From contig CAXXNS010000010.1 of NCBI GenBank assembly GCA_963666895.2, forward strand, positions 496,001 through 560,000: a stretch of 64,000 bases of DNA. Direction: 5' to 3'. The notes below the pieces were generated by a model. That model saw nothing but the letters and a program-made list of their open reading frames with translations. It ran no database searches and had not been told where the DNA came from. Made by a program: the position numbers and the translations under genes. Every line of letters begins with the position of its first letter. Positions within the stretch are counted from its first letter, which is position 1. The DNA comes from G963666895 sp963666895 (GTDB lineage Bacteria > Desulfobacterota > Desulfovibrionia > Desulfovibrionales > Desulfovibrionaceae). Shown piece by piece: positions 25,262-33,742 of this stretch.

Positions 25262-26290
25262 TCAGCCGTCCAGCTTGTCGTCCTCATCCTCGTACAGGTC
25301 TGTCAGTTCCATGATGTCGTCTGTCAAATCTTTGGAATCTATTACATTTTGGATTTCCGATGACTTGTCGATAGTGCCGTCCATGGCCTGCTTGATGCAG
25401 TCTTCGGGCAGGCAGGCCTGCTGTTCGATGTCGGCCGAGGGAGCCAGGTAGACCTCTTCCAGGATGAGCAGCTCGGATTCGTCGTCCGAGGGCTTTCGGA
25501 AGGGGCGCTCGGTCTTGTCCACGGAGTCGGGATCATAGGGAAATTCAGGTGAGGGGCCGCACTGCGGTTCGGCGCAAGCCTGGTCAGGCACGGGTTCGTC
25601 CTCGCGCGGGGGGTACTCCTCCTCGGCCCACAGGGAGCCGGGGTCCAGGTCCAGGGGCGGCTCTTCGGCTTCCTCAAGTTGTGGCTCGGGCACAAGCAGG
25701 CTGGCCTGGCGGGCAGGGGAGGAAGGCGGCGGCGCGATCACCGTTTCCGTGCGTACGGGCTCGGGAACAGGTTCGGGAATAGGCTCAGGGATTGGTTCCG
25801 GCTCGGGTTGGGACTGGCCGGCCTCCTGCTCCGGTTCCAGCACCAGGAGATCCTGGTCCATGTCCTGCTCCAGATTGGCGATGACGCGCTTGAGCAGGGC
25901 GTCCAGGCCGTCGCGCTCCATGGCCGAGAACCCGGCCACGGCCGCGCTCAGAACCTCCTCGGCCGACAGGTCCAGGGCCTCCTGGAGCCCTTTGGCCCGG
26001 CGTGTCAGGCGGATGCGCACCTTGCGGCGGTCGTTGTCGTCCTGGACCTTGCGCACCAGCCCGTCGCGCTCCATGCGTTTCAGGGTGTTGGCCATGGTCG
26101 GCTGCTCGATGCCCACCAGGTCGCAGAGCTGGTGCTGGGTCAGGCCGTCCTCGCGCCACAGGTGCAAAAGCACCGGATACTGGGCGGGCGTGACGTTGTG
26201 CGGAGCGAAGCGGGCCTGAAAAGCCTGGGAAAACAGCCGGGCCGCCTGGGCGACCAGATGGGCCGGTGTGGAGGTGAAGTCGCTGGCCAT
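25262..26290 (-). CDS. MarR-family regulator with a long acidic proline-rich tail
   Basis: Residues 1-150 are a MarR winged helix domain: HNVTPAQYPVLLHLWRED, LTQHQLCDLVGIEQPTMANTL as recognition region, then the wing VQDDNDRRKVRIRLT. Typical MarR proteins stop near residue 150. Here about 190 more residues follow, rich in Glu, Asp and Pro, starting with E-P-E-P and P-E-P-I-P-E-P repeats and ending in an acidic tail (DLYEDEDDKLDG). The start at 26290 follows GAGGGAGA. It stands between divergent genes, 176 bases from the deacetylase, and is well placed to control both directions. Confidence 0.88.
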   Translation of the reverse strand: MASDFTSTPAHLVAQAARLFSQAFQARFAPHNVTPAQYPVLLHLWREDGLTQHQLCDLVGIEQPTMANTLKRMERDGLVRKVQDDNDRRKVRIRLTRRAKGLQEALDLSAEEVLSAAVAGFSAMERDGLDALLKRVIANLEQDMDQDLLVLEPEQEAGQSQPEPEPIPEPIPEPVPEPVRTETVIAPPPSSPARQASLLVPEPQLEEAEEPPLDLDPGSLWAEEEYPPREDEPVPDQACAEPQCGPSPEFPYDPDSVDKTERPFRKPSDDESELLILEEVYLAPSADIEQQACLPEDCIKQAMDGTIDKSSEIQNVIDSKDLTDDIMELTDLYEDEDDKLDG

Positions 26291-26466
26291 GCCGATTCTC
26301 CCTCTTAAAGGATAGCCATGAATATAACGGGTAGATTGGATGCAATAGGTTGTCAAGCGCAAGGATGGCGGGCGGTTGTGCGCGAAGCGCGAAAAAAGGG
26401 GCGTGAAACGGGTCCAAGGAGTGGTCCGGGCTTCCCATTTTGCCGGGGAAACCTTACTGTGCCGCC

Positions 26467-27345
26467 ATGTTCGTGGTCATCAACGTGGACGATCTGGGCC
26501 TGCATCCGGCCGTGCGGCGGGCCGTGGAAAGCCTGGCCGGGTCCGGGCACGTCACCTCGGCCACCCTGCTGGCCAACGGTCCGGACGTGGAAGCGGCCGT
26601 GGAGATTCGGCACGCCTTGCCAAACCTGGGCCTGGGCGCGCATTTGAACATCCTGCGCGGCCGCCCTGTGTCCGACCCCAAGGACGTGCCCTGCCTGGTT
26701 GGTCCGGACGGGCTGTTCCCGGGCCGCTACACCAGCCTGTTCAAGTCCCATCTTTCCGGCAGGCTGGACCCGGCCCAGGTGGAGCGCGAATGGGCCGCCC
26801 AGATCGAGAAATTGCTGGGCCTGGGCGTGGCCCTGACCCACCTGGACAGCGAGAAGCACGTGCACGCCTGGCCCAGGCTCATGGGCGTGGCCTGCTCCCT
26901 GGCCAGGCGCTACGGCCTGTCCTGGGTGCGGCGGCCCAAGGAGCCCCAGCCCATGGCGCGCATGGACAAGGGAGCGCTCCGGGCCCGGGTGCTCAATACC
27001 TTTGCCCGGGGACACAAGCCCATGTCCGGGGTGTCCTGGCCGGACCGGGTCTGGGGCGTGGCCGACCAGGGCGCGGACCTGTTGCCTGGCCGGTTTGAAA
27101 AGGCTATGGCTGGGTTCCGGCGCAACCTGGGCAAGGACGCGGTGGTGGAACTGGTGGTCCACCCCGGCGATCCCCGGCCGAACGATCCCGGGCTGCCCGA
27201 GGAATTCGGCCCCATGCGCGTGAGCGCGCAGTGGACCGCGGAGTTCCAGGCCCTGCAGGACCCGGCCTGGGTTGAGATTTTCGCCCGCCTGGAGGCCACG
27301 CCGATTCACTACGGACAGTTGGCCAAGTCCAATAACGGAGCATGA
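26467..27345 (+). CDS. YdjC/ChbG-family carbohydrate deacetylase (NaxD/HpnK-like)
   Basis: YdjC proteins are metal-dependent deacetylases of N-acetyl sugars. The 292-residue protein begins with the metal-binding NVDDLG at residues 5-10, has GLGAHLNILRGRPVS (metal His) and THLDSEKHVHAW, and later ELVVHPG. NaxD of Francisella and LgmC of Bordetella are in this family and act on undecaprenyl-phosphate N-acetylhexosamine; HpnK acts in hopanoid synthesis. No hopanoid gene is nearby, and the next gene is an ArnC-like transferase 7 bases away, so the NaxD-type role is favoured. The start lacks a ribosome site. Confidence 0.85.
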   Translation: MFVVINVDDLGLHPAVRRAVESLAGSGHVTSATLLANGPDVEAAVEIRHALPNLGLGAHLNILRGRPVSDPKDVPCLVGPDGLFPGRYTSLFKSHLSGRLDPAQVEREWAAQIEKLLGLGVALTHLDSEKHVHAWPRLMGVACSLARRYGLSWVRRPKEPQPMARMDKGALRARVLNTFARGHKPMSGVSWPDRVWGVADQGADLLPGRFEKAMAGFRRNLGKDAVVELVVHPGDPRPNDPGLPEEFGPMRVSAQWTAEFQALQDPAWVEIFARLEATPIHYGQLAKSNNGA

Positions 27346-27352
27346 CCGAACC

Positions 27353-28342
27353 ATGACGACCCGAAAGACCAGGCCCGAAGTCAGCATCGTCACGCCCATG
27401 CACAACGAGGAGCTGTGCATCCGCGAGTTCGTGTCCCGCATCACCGCGGCCATGGACGGACTGGGCGCCACCTGGGAATTGCTCATCGTCAACGACGGGT
27501 CCACGGACTCCATGGGCGACATCCTGCGCGAGCTGGCCCGGGCCGATTCCCGGGTGGCGGGCGTGTTCCTGGCCCGCAACCGGGGCCAGTGCACGGCCAC
27601 GTATGCCGGCATCCAGGAGTCGCGCGGCAAGTACGTGGTCATCATGGACGGCGACCTGCAGCACCCGCCCGAGGAGGTGCCCAGTCTGGTGGAGGAGACC
27701 CGCAAGGGCTTCGACCTGGTCTCGGGCCGCAGGGAAAAGCGCAACGAATCCTACGTGCTGCGCCGCTTCCCCTCGTTGGTGGCCAACTGGCTCATGCGCA
27801 AGGTGTCCAAGTGCCCGGTGCACGACATGGGCGGGCTGTCCGTCACCCGGGGCGACCTGCTGCGCTCGCTCAAGCTCCGCGAGGGCCAGCACCGCTTCAT
27901 CCCGGCCCTGATCTACCGGCTGGGCGGCTCGGTGTCCGAGGTGCCGACCACGGCCCCGCCCCGGTACGCGGGCAAGTCGCACTACGGCCTGGGCCGCAGC
28001 GTGGACGTGCTGTTCGACATAGTCATGCTGGCCTTCCAGTACTCGTTCAAGCAGCGGCCCCTGTACCTGTTCGGCCGCATGGCCCTGGTGCTGTTCGTGC
28101 TGGCCAGCCTGCTCATGGGCTGGATGTTTTGGGACAAGATTTTTTACGGCGAGCACATGGCCAACCGGCCGCCGTTCTTCGGGGCCATCCTGTTCTACAT
28201 GGCCAGCGTGGGCGCCATGTCCACGGGCTTCATGCTCGAGGCCCTGGGCGACACCCTGGACGCCGTGATCAAGGCCAAGCCCTATGTGATCCGCGAGATC
28301 GTGCGCATGGAAGACGGGGGAGACAAGGATGGCGGGGCCTGA
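27353..28342 (+). CDS. Polyprenyl-phosphate glycosyltransferase (GT2, ArnC/GtrB-like)
   Basis: The 329-residue protein has a cytoplasmic GT2 domain, EVSIVTPMHNEE, LLIVNDGSTDSMGDIL, RNRGQCTATYAGIQ, the catalytic DGDLQHPPEEV, and a basic RREKRNESY segment, followed by two membrane helices (about 240-265 and 280-310). This is the layout of ArnC, GtrB and FlmF, which attach a sugar from a nucleotide donor to undecaprenyl phosphate. It follows the deacetylase by seven bases and is ended by a strong terminator. The donor is not known; a UDP-N-acetylhexosamine would fit the deacetylase. Confidence 0.88.
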   Translation: MTTRKTRPEVSIVTPMHNEELCIREFVSRITAAMDGLGATWELLIVNDGSTDSMGDILRELARADSRVAGVFLARNRGQCTATYAGIQESRGKYVVIMDGDLQHPPEEVPSLVEETRKGFDLVSGRREKRNESYVLRRFPSLVANWLMRKVSKCPVHDMGGLSVTRGDLLRSLKLREGQHRFIPALIYRLGGSVSEVPTTAPPRYAGKSHYGLGRSVDVLFDIVMLAFQYSFKQRPLYLFGRMALVLFVLASLLMGWMFWDKIFYGEHMANRPPFFGAILFYMASVGAMSTGFMLEALGDTLDAVIKAKPYVIREIVRMEDGGDKDGGA

Positions 28343-28365
28343 CATACCGTTGCAACGGGAAATGA

Positions 28366-28398
28366 AAAAAGGCCCCGCAGCGGATGCGGGGCCTTTTT
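28366..28398. terminator. Bidirectional intrinsic terminator
   Basis: AAAAAGGCCCCGCA pairs with TGCGGGGCCTTTTT around a five-base loop. It ends both the glycosyltransferase transcript and the convergent YeeE transcript. Confidence 0.92.
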
Positions 28399-28442
28399 GG
28401 TTTTCAGGGCAAGATAGTCCTAGCCACCAGGGATGGTTTGAA

Positions 28443-28964
28443 CTACAGCTTCTTCTTTTCAAAGAAGGAGAACAGGGCCAGGAAGATGGCTGCCACGGCC
28501 GCGATGGCGACCCAGTGGTTGATGCCCAGCCACTGGTCCAGGGTGATCTTCCCGGCGGCGCCCCACTTGAGCAGGCCGTGCAGGGAGGGATAGGCCTCTG
28601 CGTACACGGCCGCTCCGGCCAGGCCGCCCACGATGCCCCAGAAGGCGTCGATGCGGCCCTCGCCCAGGGCGCCCATGCTGGTGCCCGGGCAGTAGCCCAG
28701 GATGGCCCAGCCGATGCCGAAGAGCAGGCCGCCGATGCCCTGGGCCCCGAAGGACAGGCCCTTGACGTGCAGGGAGACCTCTCCGGCGTCCACCAGGAGG
28801 GCCAGCAGGACCATGCCCACCAGGATGGCCGAGAGCATGTATTTGAAGATGGTCATGTCCTGGAGACGCAGCGCGCCCACCTGACGGTCATAGCGGATGA
28901 CCTCGGCCCGCTGCAGCAGGATGCCGAAAAGAAAACCGGTGATTATTCCGTACAGAATGTCCAT
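28443..28964 (-). CDS. YeeE/YedE-family membrane protein, half-size (copy 1)
   Basis: The 173-residue protein has four to five membrane helices and the family motif GYCPGTSMGALGEGR near residue 91, where the Cys lies on the transport path. Known members (TsuA/YeeE) take up thiosulfate and are about 350 residues with two repeats. This protein is one repeat and probably pairs with the neighbouring half. The end is basic (FFEKKKL), as expected for a cytoplasmic tail. It is the second gene of a two-gene operon and is closed by the terminator at 28366. Confidence 0.82.
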   Translation of the reverse strand: MDILYGIITGFLFGILLQRAEVIRYDRQVGALRLQDMTIFKYMLSAILVGMVLLALLVDAGEVSLHVKGLSFGAQGIGGLLFGIGWAILGYCPGTSMGALGEGRIDAFWGIVGGLAGAAVYAEAYPSLHGLLKWGAAGKITLDQWLGINHWVAIAAVAAIFLALFSFFEKKKL

Positions 28965-28975
28965 GGCTTACCTCC

Positions 28976-29524
28976 TTATCGTTGGCTGCCGGAGCCGTAC
29001 AGGATCCGGGCCATGACAACACCGCCGACAAGGAACGCGGCCATGGCCACGTACCCGGACAGGGACATCTGCATCAGGCCGGACAGGCCGTGCCCGCTGG
29101 GGCAGCCTCCGGCCATGCGCACTCCGAACAGGGCGATGAACCCTCCGATGAAGGCGGCCACCTGCCGCTTGGGCCCGCTGGTGCCGAACCGGGCGCGCCA
29201 CATGTCGGGAACGCCCTGCCAGCGGAAGGTGCGGGTGGCGGCCGAGGCGGCCAGGGAGCCGAGCAGGATGCCGATGACGAAGAAGAATTGCCAGTCCACG
29301 GCCAGCAGCCCGGTTTCCTTGTCCGCGTACTTCTGGAAGTACTCGGTGGCCTGGACGTGGTCCACGGCTACGGTCTGCTCGATGATCCCGGCGGTGCGGG
29401 CGAAGCTGGTGGACGCGCCGAAGTACTTCCCGGCGATCCAGACCGAGAGCACCATGAGCACACCGGTCAGGGCCCCGGCCAGATACGGGTTCCAACGTTT
29501 GGAAGGAGCGTTTGCGTCGTACAT
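28976..29524 (-). CDS. YeeE/YedE-family membrane protein, half-size (copy 2)
   Basis: The 182-residue protein has an N-terminal helix, a periplasmic loop of about 50 residues (residues 35-85) and further helices carrying GVRMAGGCPSGHGLSGLMQMS, the second family motif with its Cys. It differs from copy 1 in its motif (GGCPSGH against GYCPGTS), as the two halves of full-length YeeE do. The ATG at 29524 follows AAGGGGGC. The two genes are 11 bases apart. A sulfur compound is the likely substrate; in a sulfate reducer this could feed respiration or cysteine synthesis. Confidence 0.82.
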   Translation of the reverse strand: MYDANAPSKRWNPYLAGALTGVLMVLSVWIAGKYFGASTSFARTAGIIEQTVAVDHVQATEYFQKYADKETGLLAVDWQFFFVIGILLGSLAASAATRTFRWQGVPDMWRARFGTSGPKRQVAAFIGGFIALFGVRMAGGCPSGHGLSGLMQMSLSGYVAMAAFLVGGVVMARILYGSGSQR

Positions 29525-29627
29525 GATTGCCCCCTTGTTTGGTAGGAAGTTCAGGCTGAAGATAGTACAACTCGATGGCGCATTGTCAATGCCCGGTGTG
29601 ATGATGCAAGGGCCGGGCAGGTGAAAA

Positions 29628-31100
29628 ATGGGTGAAGATATGCAGAGCGGGCGGGAAATCGACGTGAAAACGCCGCACGAACAGACGAACAAGGCGTTGT
29701 CCGCGCGCTGGAGCGGTCCATGCGGATACAAGGAAGTGCTCCGCGTGGGCATGCCCCTGGTGCTGTCCATGGCCTCGGCCACCATCATGCAGTTCACGGA
29801 CCGCATCTTCCTGTCCCGCTATTCCCTGGAGGCCATCGCGGCCGTGGTTCCGGCCGGTATCCTGGCCTTTTTGTTCATGAGCTTCTTCATGGGCACGGCC
29901 GAGTACGTGAGCGTGTTCGTGGCCCAGTACACGGGCGCGGGCCGGCCCCACCGCGTGGGTTCGGCCCTGTGGCAGGGGATCTGGTTCACCCTGGCCGCCT
30001 GGCTGGTGCTGGCCGCCGTGGCCCTGCTGGCCCGGCCCCTGCTCGGCCTGGGCGGCCATCCCGATGCCGTGATGGAGCTGGAGGTGGTCTACTTCCGCAT
30101 CCTGAGCCTGGGCTCGGGCCTGGGCCTGATGGGCGTGACCCTGTCCACCTTCTTCTCAGGCCGGGGCATGACCGTGCCGGTGATGGTGGCCAACATGATC
30201 GGGGCGGCCGTGAACATCCCGCTTGATTACGCGCTCATCAACGGGGTCTGGGGCATGCCCGAGATGGGCATCGCGGGCGCGGCCCTGGCCACGGTGGTGG
30301 CCGGGGGAGTGACCTTCGCGGTCATGGCCCTGATGGTCTTCCGGCCCGAGGCGGACAAGCTGTTCCACGTCCGCACGGCCTGGCGGCCGGACTGGGACCT
30401 GCTCAAGCGGTTGGTCCGGTTCGGCGTGCCCGGCGGGGTGCAGTTCTTCATCGACATGTTCGCCATCACCTTCTTCTTGTTCATGGTCGGGCGGCTGGGC
30501 GCGGTGGAGCTGGCCGCCACCAACATCGCCATCTCCATCGACCTGCTGGCCTTCCTGCCCCTGGTGGGCATCTCCATCGCGGTCAGCGTGCTGGTGGGCC
30601 AGTGCATGGGCGCCGGGAACCCGGACCGCGCCGCGCGGGCCCTGGGCAGCGGCCTGCGCCTGGGCCTTTTGTGGATGGCCGGTGCGGTCGTGCTGTTCCT
30701 GGTTTTGCCCCAGTGGCTGTACGAGCTGTTCCGCGCCCAGGACGCTGCCGGACCGGAATTCGAGGCCATCAAGGAACAGGGCATTATCCTGCTGCGCTTC
30801 GTGGCTCTGTACTCCCTGATGGACGCCGTGGCCGTGGTGGTCATGGGCGCGCTCAAGGGGGCCGGGGACACCCGGTTCGTGATGATAATCCTGCTGGGTT
30901 GCGCCCTGGGCACCATGATCGTGCCGCTGTTCCTGGTGCTGGAGGTCTTCCACCTGGGCCTTGAGGCCATGTGGTGGTGCGTGACCGGGTACGTGGCCGC
31001 CCTGGCCGGGCTCAGCGCGTGGCGCTTCAGGCGGGGGAGCTGGCGGACCATGCGGGTTATTGAGGAAGACGAGGGCGAGGCCGGCCAAGGGGTGGGATGA
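29628..31100 (+). CDS. MATE-family multidrug/Na+ antiporter
   Basis: The 490-residue protein has twelve predicted membrane helices and the MATE layout of two six-helix lobes. Typical stretches are VGMPLVLSMASATIMQFTDRIFLSRYS near residue 40, the SFFMGTAEYVSVFVAQYTGAG segment, and in the second lobe VLVGQCMGAGNPDRAARALGSGLRLG. It resembles the NorM group. Such pumps export cationic drugs using Na+ or H+. The ATG at 29640 is an alternative start. It diverges from the YeeE operon. Substrate not predictable. Confidence 0.9.
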   Translation: MGEDMQSGREIDVKTPHEQTNKALSARWSGPCGYKEVLRVGMPLVLSMASATIMQFTDRIFLSRYSLEAIAAVVPAGILAFLFMSFFMGTAEYVSVFVAQYTGAGRPHRVGSALWQGIWFTLAAWLVLAAVALLARPLLGLGGHPDAVMELEVVYFRILSLGSGLGLMGVTLSTFFSGRGMTVPVMVANMIGAAVNIPLDYALINGVWGMPEMGIAGAALATVVAGGVTFAVMALMVFRPEADKLFHVRTAWRPDWDLLKRLVRFGVPGGVQFFIDMFAITFFLFMVGRLGAVELAATNIAISIDLLAFLPLVGISIAVSVLVGQCMGAGNPDRAARALGSGLRLGLLWMAGAVVLFLVLPQWLYELFRAQDAAGPEFEAIKEQGIILLRFVALYSLMDAVAVVVMGALKGAGDTRFVMIILLGCALGTMIVPLFLVLEVFHLGLEAMWWCVTGYVAALAGLSAWRFRRGSWRTMRVIEEDEGEAGQGVG

Positions 31101-31186
31101 CGAGCTGAAGATGAACGGTCAACCGGGCTGTGTCCCGGGTTTCACCAGGTATCGGCCGATGATTGATCACGATCGCGATCAGGGGG

Positions 31187-31204
31187 CGGTCCGATTGCGG
31201 ACCG
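31187..31204. repeat. Stem-loop CGGTCCG-ATTG-CGGACCG
   Basis: A perfect seven-base stem with a four-base loop lies directly against the stop of the minus-strand glycosyltransferase gene. There is no T run on either strand, so it may protect or pause the transcript rather than end it intrinsically. Confidence 0.5.
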
Positions 31205-31957
31205 TTAGATGGTCTCGTAGTCCCGCCACTGGCTCTTGAGTTCGTCCACCTTGGCGCGCCAGTCCCGGCCCATGCGTTGGGACAGGTAGGCCGCCTCGGC
31301 CCGGGCCGCCTTGGCCAGGAAGCCGTCCACCCTGCGGGCCGTGGAGTGGTAGATGTGGCGCACGGTCACCTGATGGTCCACGGCCACCAGATACCCGGCC
31401 TGGCGGGCCTGGCGGGACAGCCACAGGTCCACGCCGTATCCATAGGGATTTCCATCAAAATCAACGCCGTTCAGGGCGCGCAGGCAGTCCATGGAGAAGC
31501 AGGGCGCGATGCCGTCGGCCAACTCGGCCAGCCGGAACTGGCGGGTGGGGTCGGCCTTCATCTGCGGGTGGTAGGGGTTTTTTTCCGCGGCCGGGCTGTA
31601 GATGCCCACGGGTCCGTGCCCGGCCTCGATGCGGGCCAGCCGCTGCGCGGCCCGTCCCAGGATGGGCCGCGGGGTCAGGAAGTAGATGTCGTTGTTCAGG
31701 AAGAAGAAGCGGTCGCACTCCCCGTCCAGGCGGCGGAAGGTCCAGTCCAGGGCGCCCGCCCAGTAGAGGTTCTCGTCCGTGCGTTCCCAGGCCCCGGGAT
31801 AGGGAACCGGGGCGTTGTTGTCCAGGACCAGGATGTTCCCGGCCCAGTCCGGGTCCGAGGCGGCCAGCTGCTGGTGCACCCGCTCGGTCAGGGCCGGGTC
31901 CCCGTAGTGCAGGATGACCGCCTTGATGCGTTGGCTGGATGGGTTGCTGGTGTCCAC
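31205..31957 (-). CDS. Family 2 glycosyltransferase
   Basis: The 250-residue soluble protein has a GT-A fold start KAVILHYGDPALTERVHQQL, the nucleotide strand ILVLDNNAPVPYPG, and a DxD-like site in FFFLNNDIYFLTP, followed by the acceptor side with GVDFDGNPYGYGVDLWLSRQARQAGY and a histidine-containing VRHIYHST motif. This is the rhamnosyltransferase-like group of GT2. It diverges from a second glycosyltransferase gene 108 bases away, so the two probably act on the same glycan. The acceptor and sugar are unknown. Confidence 0.78.
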   Translation of the reverse strand: MDTSNPSSQRIKAVILHYGDPALTERVHQQLAASDPDWAGNILVLDNNAPVPYPGAWERTDENLYWAGALDWTFRRLDGECDRFFFLNNDIYFLTPRPILGRAAQRLARIEAGHGPVGIYSPAAEKNPYHPQMKADPTRQFRLAELADGIAPCFSMDCLRALNGVDFDGNPYGYGVDLWLSRQARQAGYLVAVDHQVTVRHIYHSTARRVDGFLAKAARAEAAYLSQRMGRDWRAKVDELKSQWRDYETI

Positions 31958-32065
31958 GGCTCTGCGCTCCCCGTGCTGGTCAGAAGTGGTGCTTGTTTGC
32001 TAGGAGTGTGTCGTGGCTGTGGAGTCCTGTCAACGGCAAGGAAACCCGGAGCAAGGATACAGAGC

Positions 32066-33730
32066 ATGGAATTCAAGTGGGACCTCCTGCCGCACTCCCT
32101 CAGGGAAAAGGCCCTGGTGGGCGGGGTGGGCAAACTCCACCTGGCCGGTATGGCCCGGGACGTGCTGTCCCTGGCCGGGGCCGCGGACGAGAAGGGAGGC
32201 AGGGAAGCGGCCGCCCTGTTCGCGGACATGGGCCGGGACATGCTTCTGGCCGCTTGGGAGGAGGAGCCCCTGTCCGGGGTGCTGGCCGCCCCGCTCAAGA
32301 CCATGACCCGGGGCTGGGCCTGGCTGCCCTCGGCCTTTTTCGATGCCCTGGACTGGGTGGAGGCCCATTGGAGTCCGGACAGGCGGCTGCAGCGGCTCTA
32401 CGAGTCGGCCCGCCACCCAAAGGCCCTGGACGTGGCCGGAGGGCTCCTGGCCGACGACCCGACCAACCTCTACGCCCTGCACATCGGCCTGGAGCTGGCC
32501 CTGGTGGACGGCGACCTGGACTGGATCAAGGCGCACGTGGAGCGGCTGGACGCCGGTCCGGCCGGGTGCCTGCGCGACGTGGTCCTGGGCGACCTGTGCC
32601 TGCTGGCCGGGGAGCCGGACCGGGCCGAAGACCTGTACACGGCCGGGCTGGAGCCCTGCCCGGTGCCGGGCCTGCACGCCCGCCTGGCCGAGAGCCGGAT
32701 ACGCATGGGCCGCACCGACCGGGCCCTGGCCGCCCTGGCCGCCCTGCACCGCCAGCGGCCCTGGAACCTGAGCCTGCTCTGCAAGCTGTACGACCTGCTC
32801 CAGGGGGAGCCCCAGGCCGCCCAGAGCCTGGACGGACCCGTGGCCCTGTGCCTGTACACCCACGACAAGGCCGCGGACCTGGCCGCCTGCCTGGAGGCCT
32901 TGGAAACGGCCGGGCTGGACGACTCGCTGCGCCTGGCCGTGGTTGACAACGCCAGCACGGACGAGACCCCGAACCTGTTGCGCTCCCTGGCCGACCGCCT
33001 GGGCGCGGACCGGGTGGAGATTTTGACCGCGCCCGTGAACATGGGCGCGCCCGCGGCCCGCAACTGGCTGCTGCGCTCCCGGACCGTGACCGGCTCCCGG
33101 TGGACCGTGTTTCTGGACGACGACGCCCTGGTGCCCCCGGGCTGGCTGGAGCGCTTCGGCCGGGCAGCGGCCCGGTTCCCCGAGGCCGGGGTGTTCGGCT
33201 GCAAGGTGGTGGACGCGGCCCGGCCCCACGTGATCCAGAACGCGGACCTGCATCTGCGGCCCGACTACGGCGGGAGCGACGCCACCGGCCTGCAGGGGCT
33301 GGCCTCGCCCGTGTCCGACCTGCACCACCAGACCCTGGACTACGGGCAGTTCGACTATCTGCGGCCCTGCGTGTCCGTGACCGGGTGCTGCCACATGTTC
33401 CGCACCCCGGACCTGCTGGCGGCCGGTGATTTCGACATCTGTTTCTCCCCGTCCCAGTTCGACGACCTGGACCACGACCTGCGGAGAGCCCGGGGCGGCG
33501 GGTTCGCGGCCTACCAGGGCCACCTGACCGTGCGCCACCTCAAGAACACGGGCGAGGCCGCGCGCAAGGGCGGGCTGGCCTCGGGCAGCGCCTTCGGCAA
33601 CCACTTCAAGCTCACCAGCCGCCACCGTCCGGCGGACCTGGAGCCCGCGCGCCGGGCGGCCATGAACCGCCAGGCCGAGCTGGCCCTGACCATGGGCCGG
33701 GCAGTGGAAGAGCTCCTGGAAAGGGCCTGA
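32066..33730 (+). CDS. Glycosyltransferase with N-terminal TPR-like region
   Basis: The start at 32066 follows AAGGA. Residues 1-250 are helical and repeat-like (HPKALDVAGGLLADDPTNLYALHIGLELA and later EPDRAEDLYTAGLEPCPVPGLHARLAESRIRMG), in the manner of TPR repeats. From about residue 255 comes a GT2 domain with VALCLYTHDKAADL, LAVVDNASTDETPNLL, NMGAPAARNWLL and the DDDALVPPGWL metal site, then HVIQNADLHLRP. TPR plus GT2 architecture is known in glycosyltransferases that modify flagellin or surface glycans. The open frame extends back to 31163 but with no supporting signal. Confidence 0.78.
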   Translation: MEFKWDLLPHSLREKALVGGVGKLHLAGMARDVLSLAGAADEKGGREAAALFADMGRDMLLAAWEEEPLSGVLAAPLKTMTRGWAWLPSAFFDALDWVEAHWSPDRRLQRLYESARHPKALDVAGGLLADDPTNLYALHIGLELALVDGDLDWIKAHVERLDAGPAGCLRDVVLGDLCLLAGEPDRAEDLYTAGLEPCPVPGLHARLAESRIRMGRTDRALAALAALHRQRPWNLSLLCKLYDLLQGEPQAAQSLDGPVALCLYTHDKAADLAACLEALETAGLDDSLRLAVVDNASTDETPNLLRSLADRLGADRVEILTAPVNMGAPAARNWLLRSRTVTGSRWTVFLDDDALVPPGWLERFGRAAARFPEAGVFGCKVVDAARPHVIQNADLHLRPDYGGSDATGLQGLASPVSDLHHQTLDYGQFDYLRPCVSVTGCCHMFRTPDLLAAGDFDICFSPSQFDDLDHDLRRARGGGFAAYQGHLTVRHLKNTGEAARKGGLASGSAFGNHFKLTSRHRPADLEPARRAAMNRQAELALTMGRAVEELLERA

Positions 33731-33742
33731 CCGGCTACCCCC

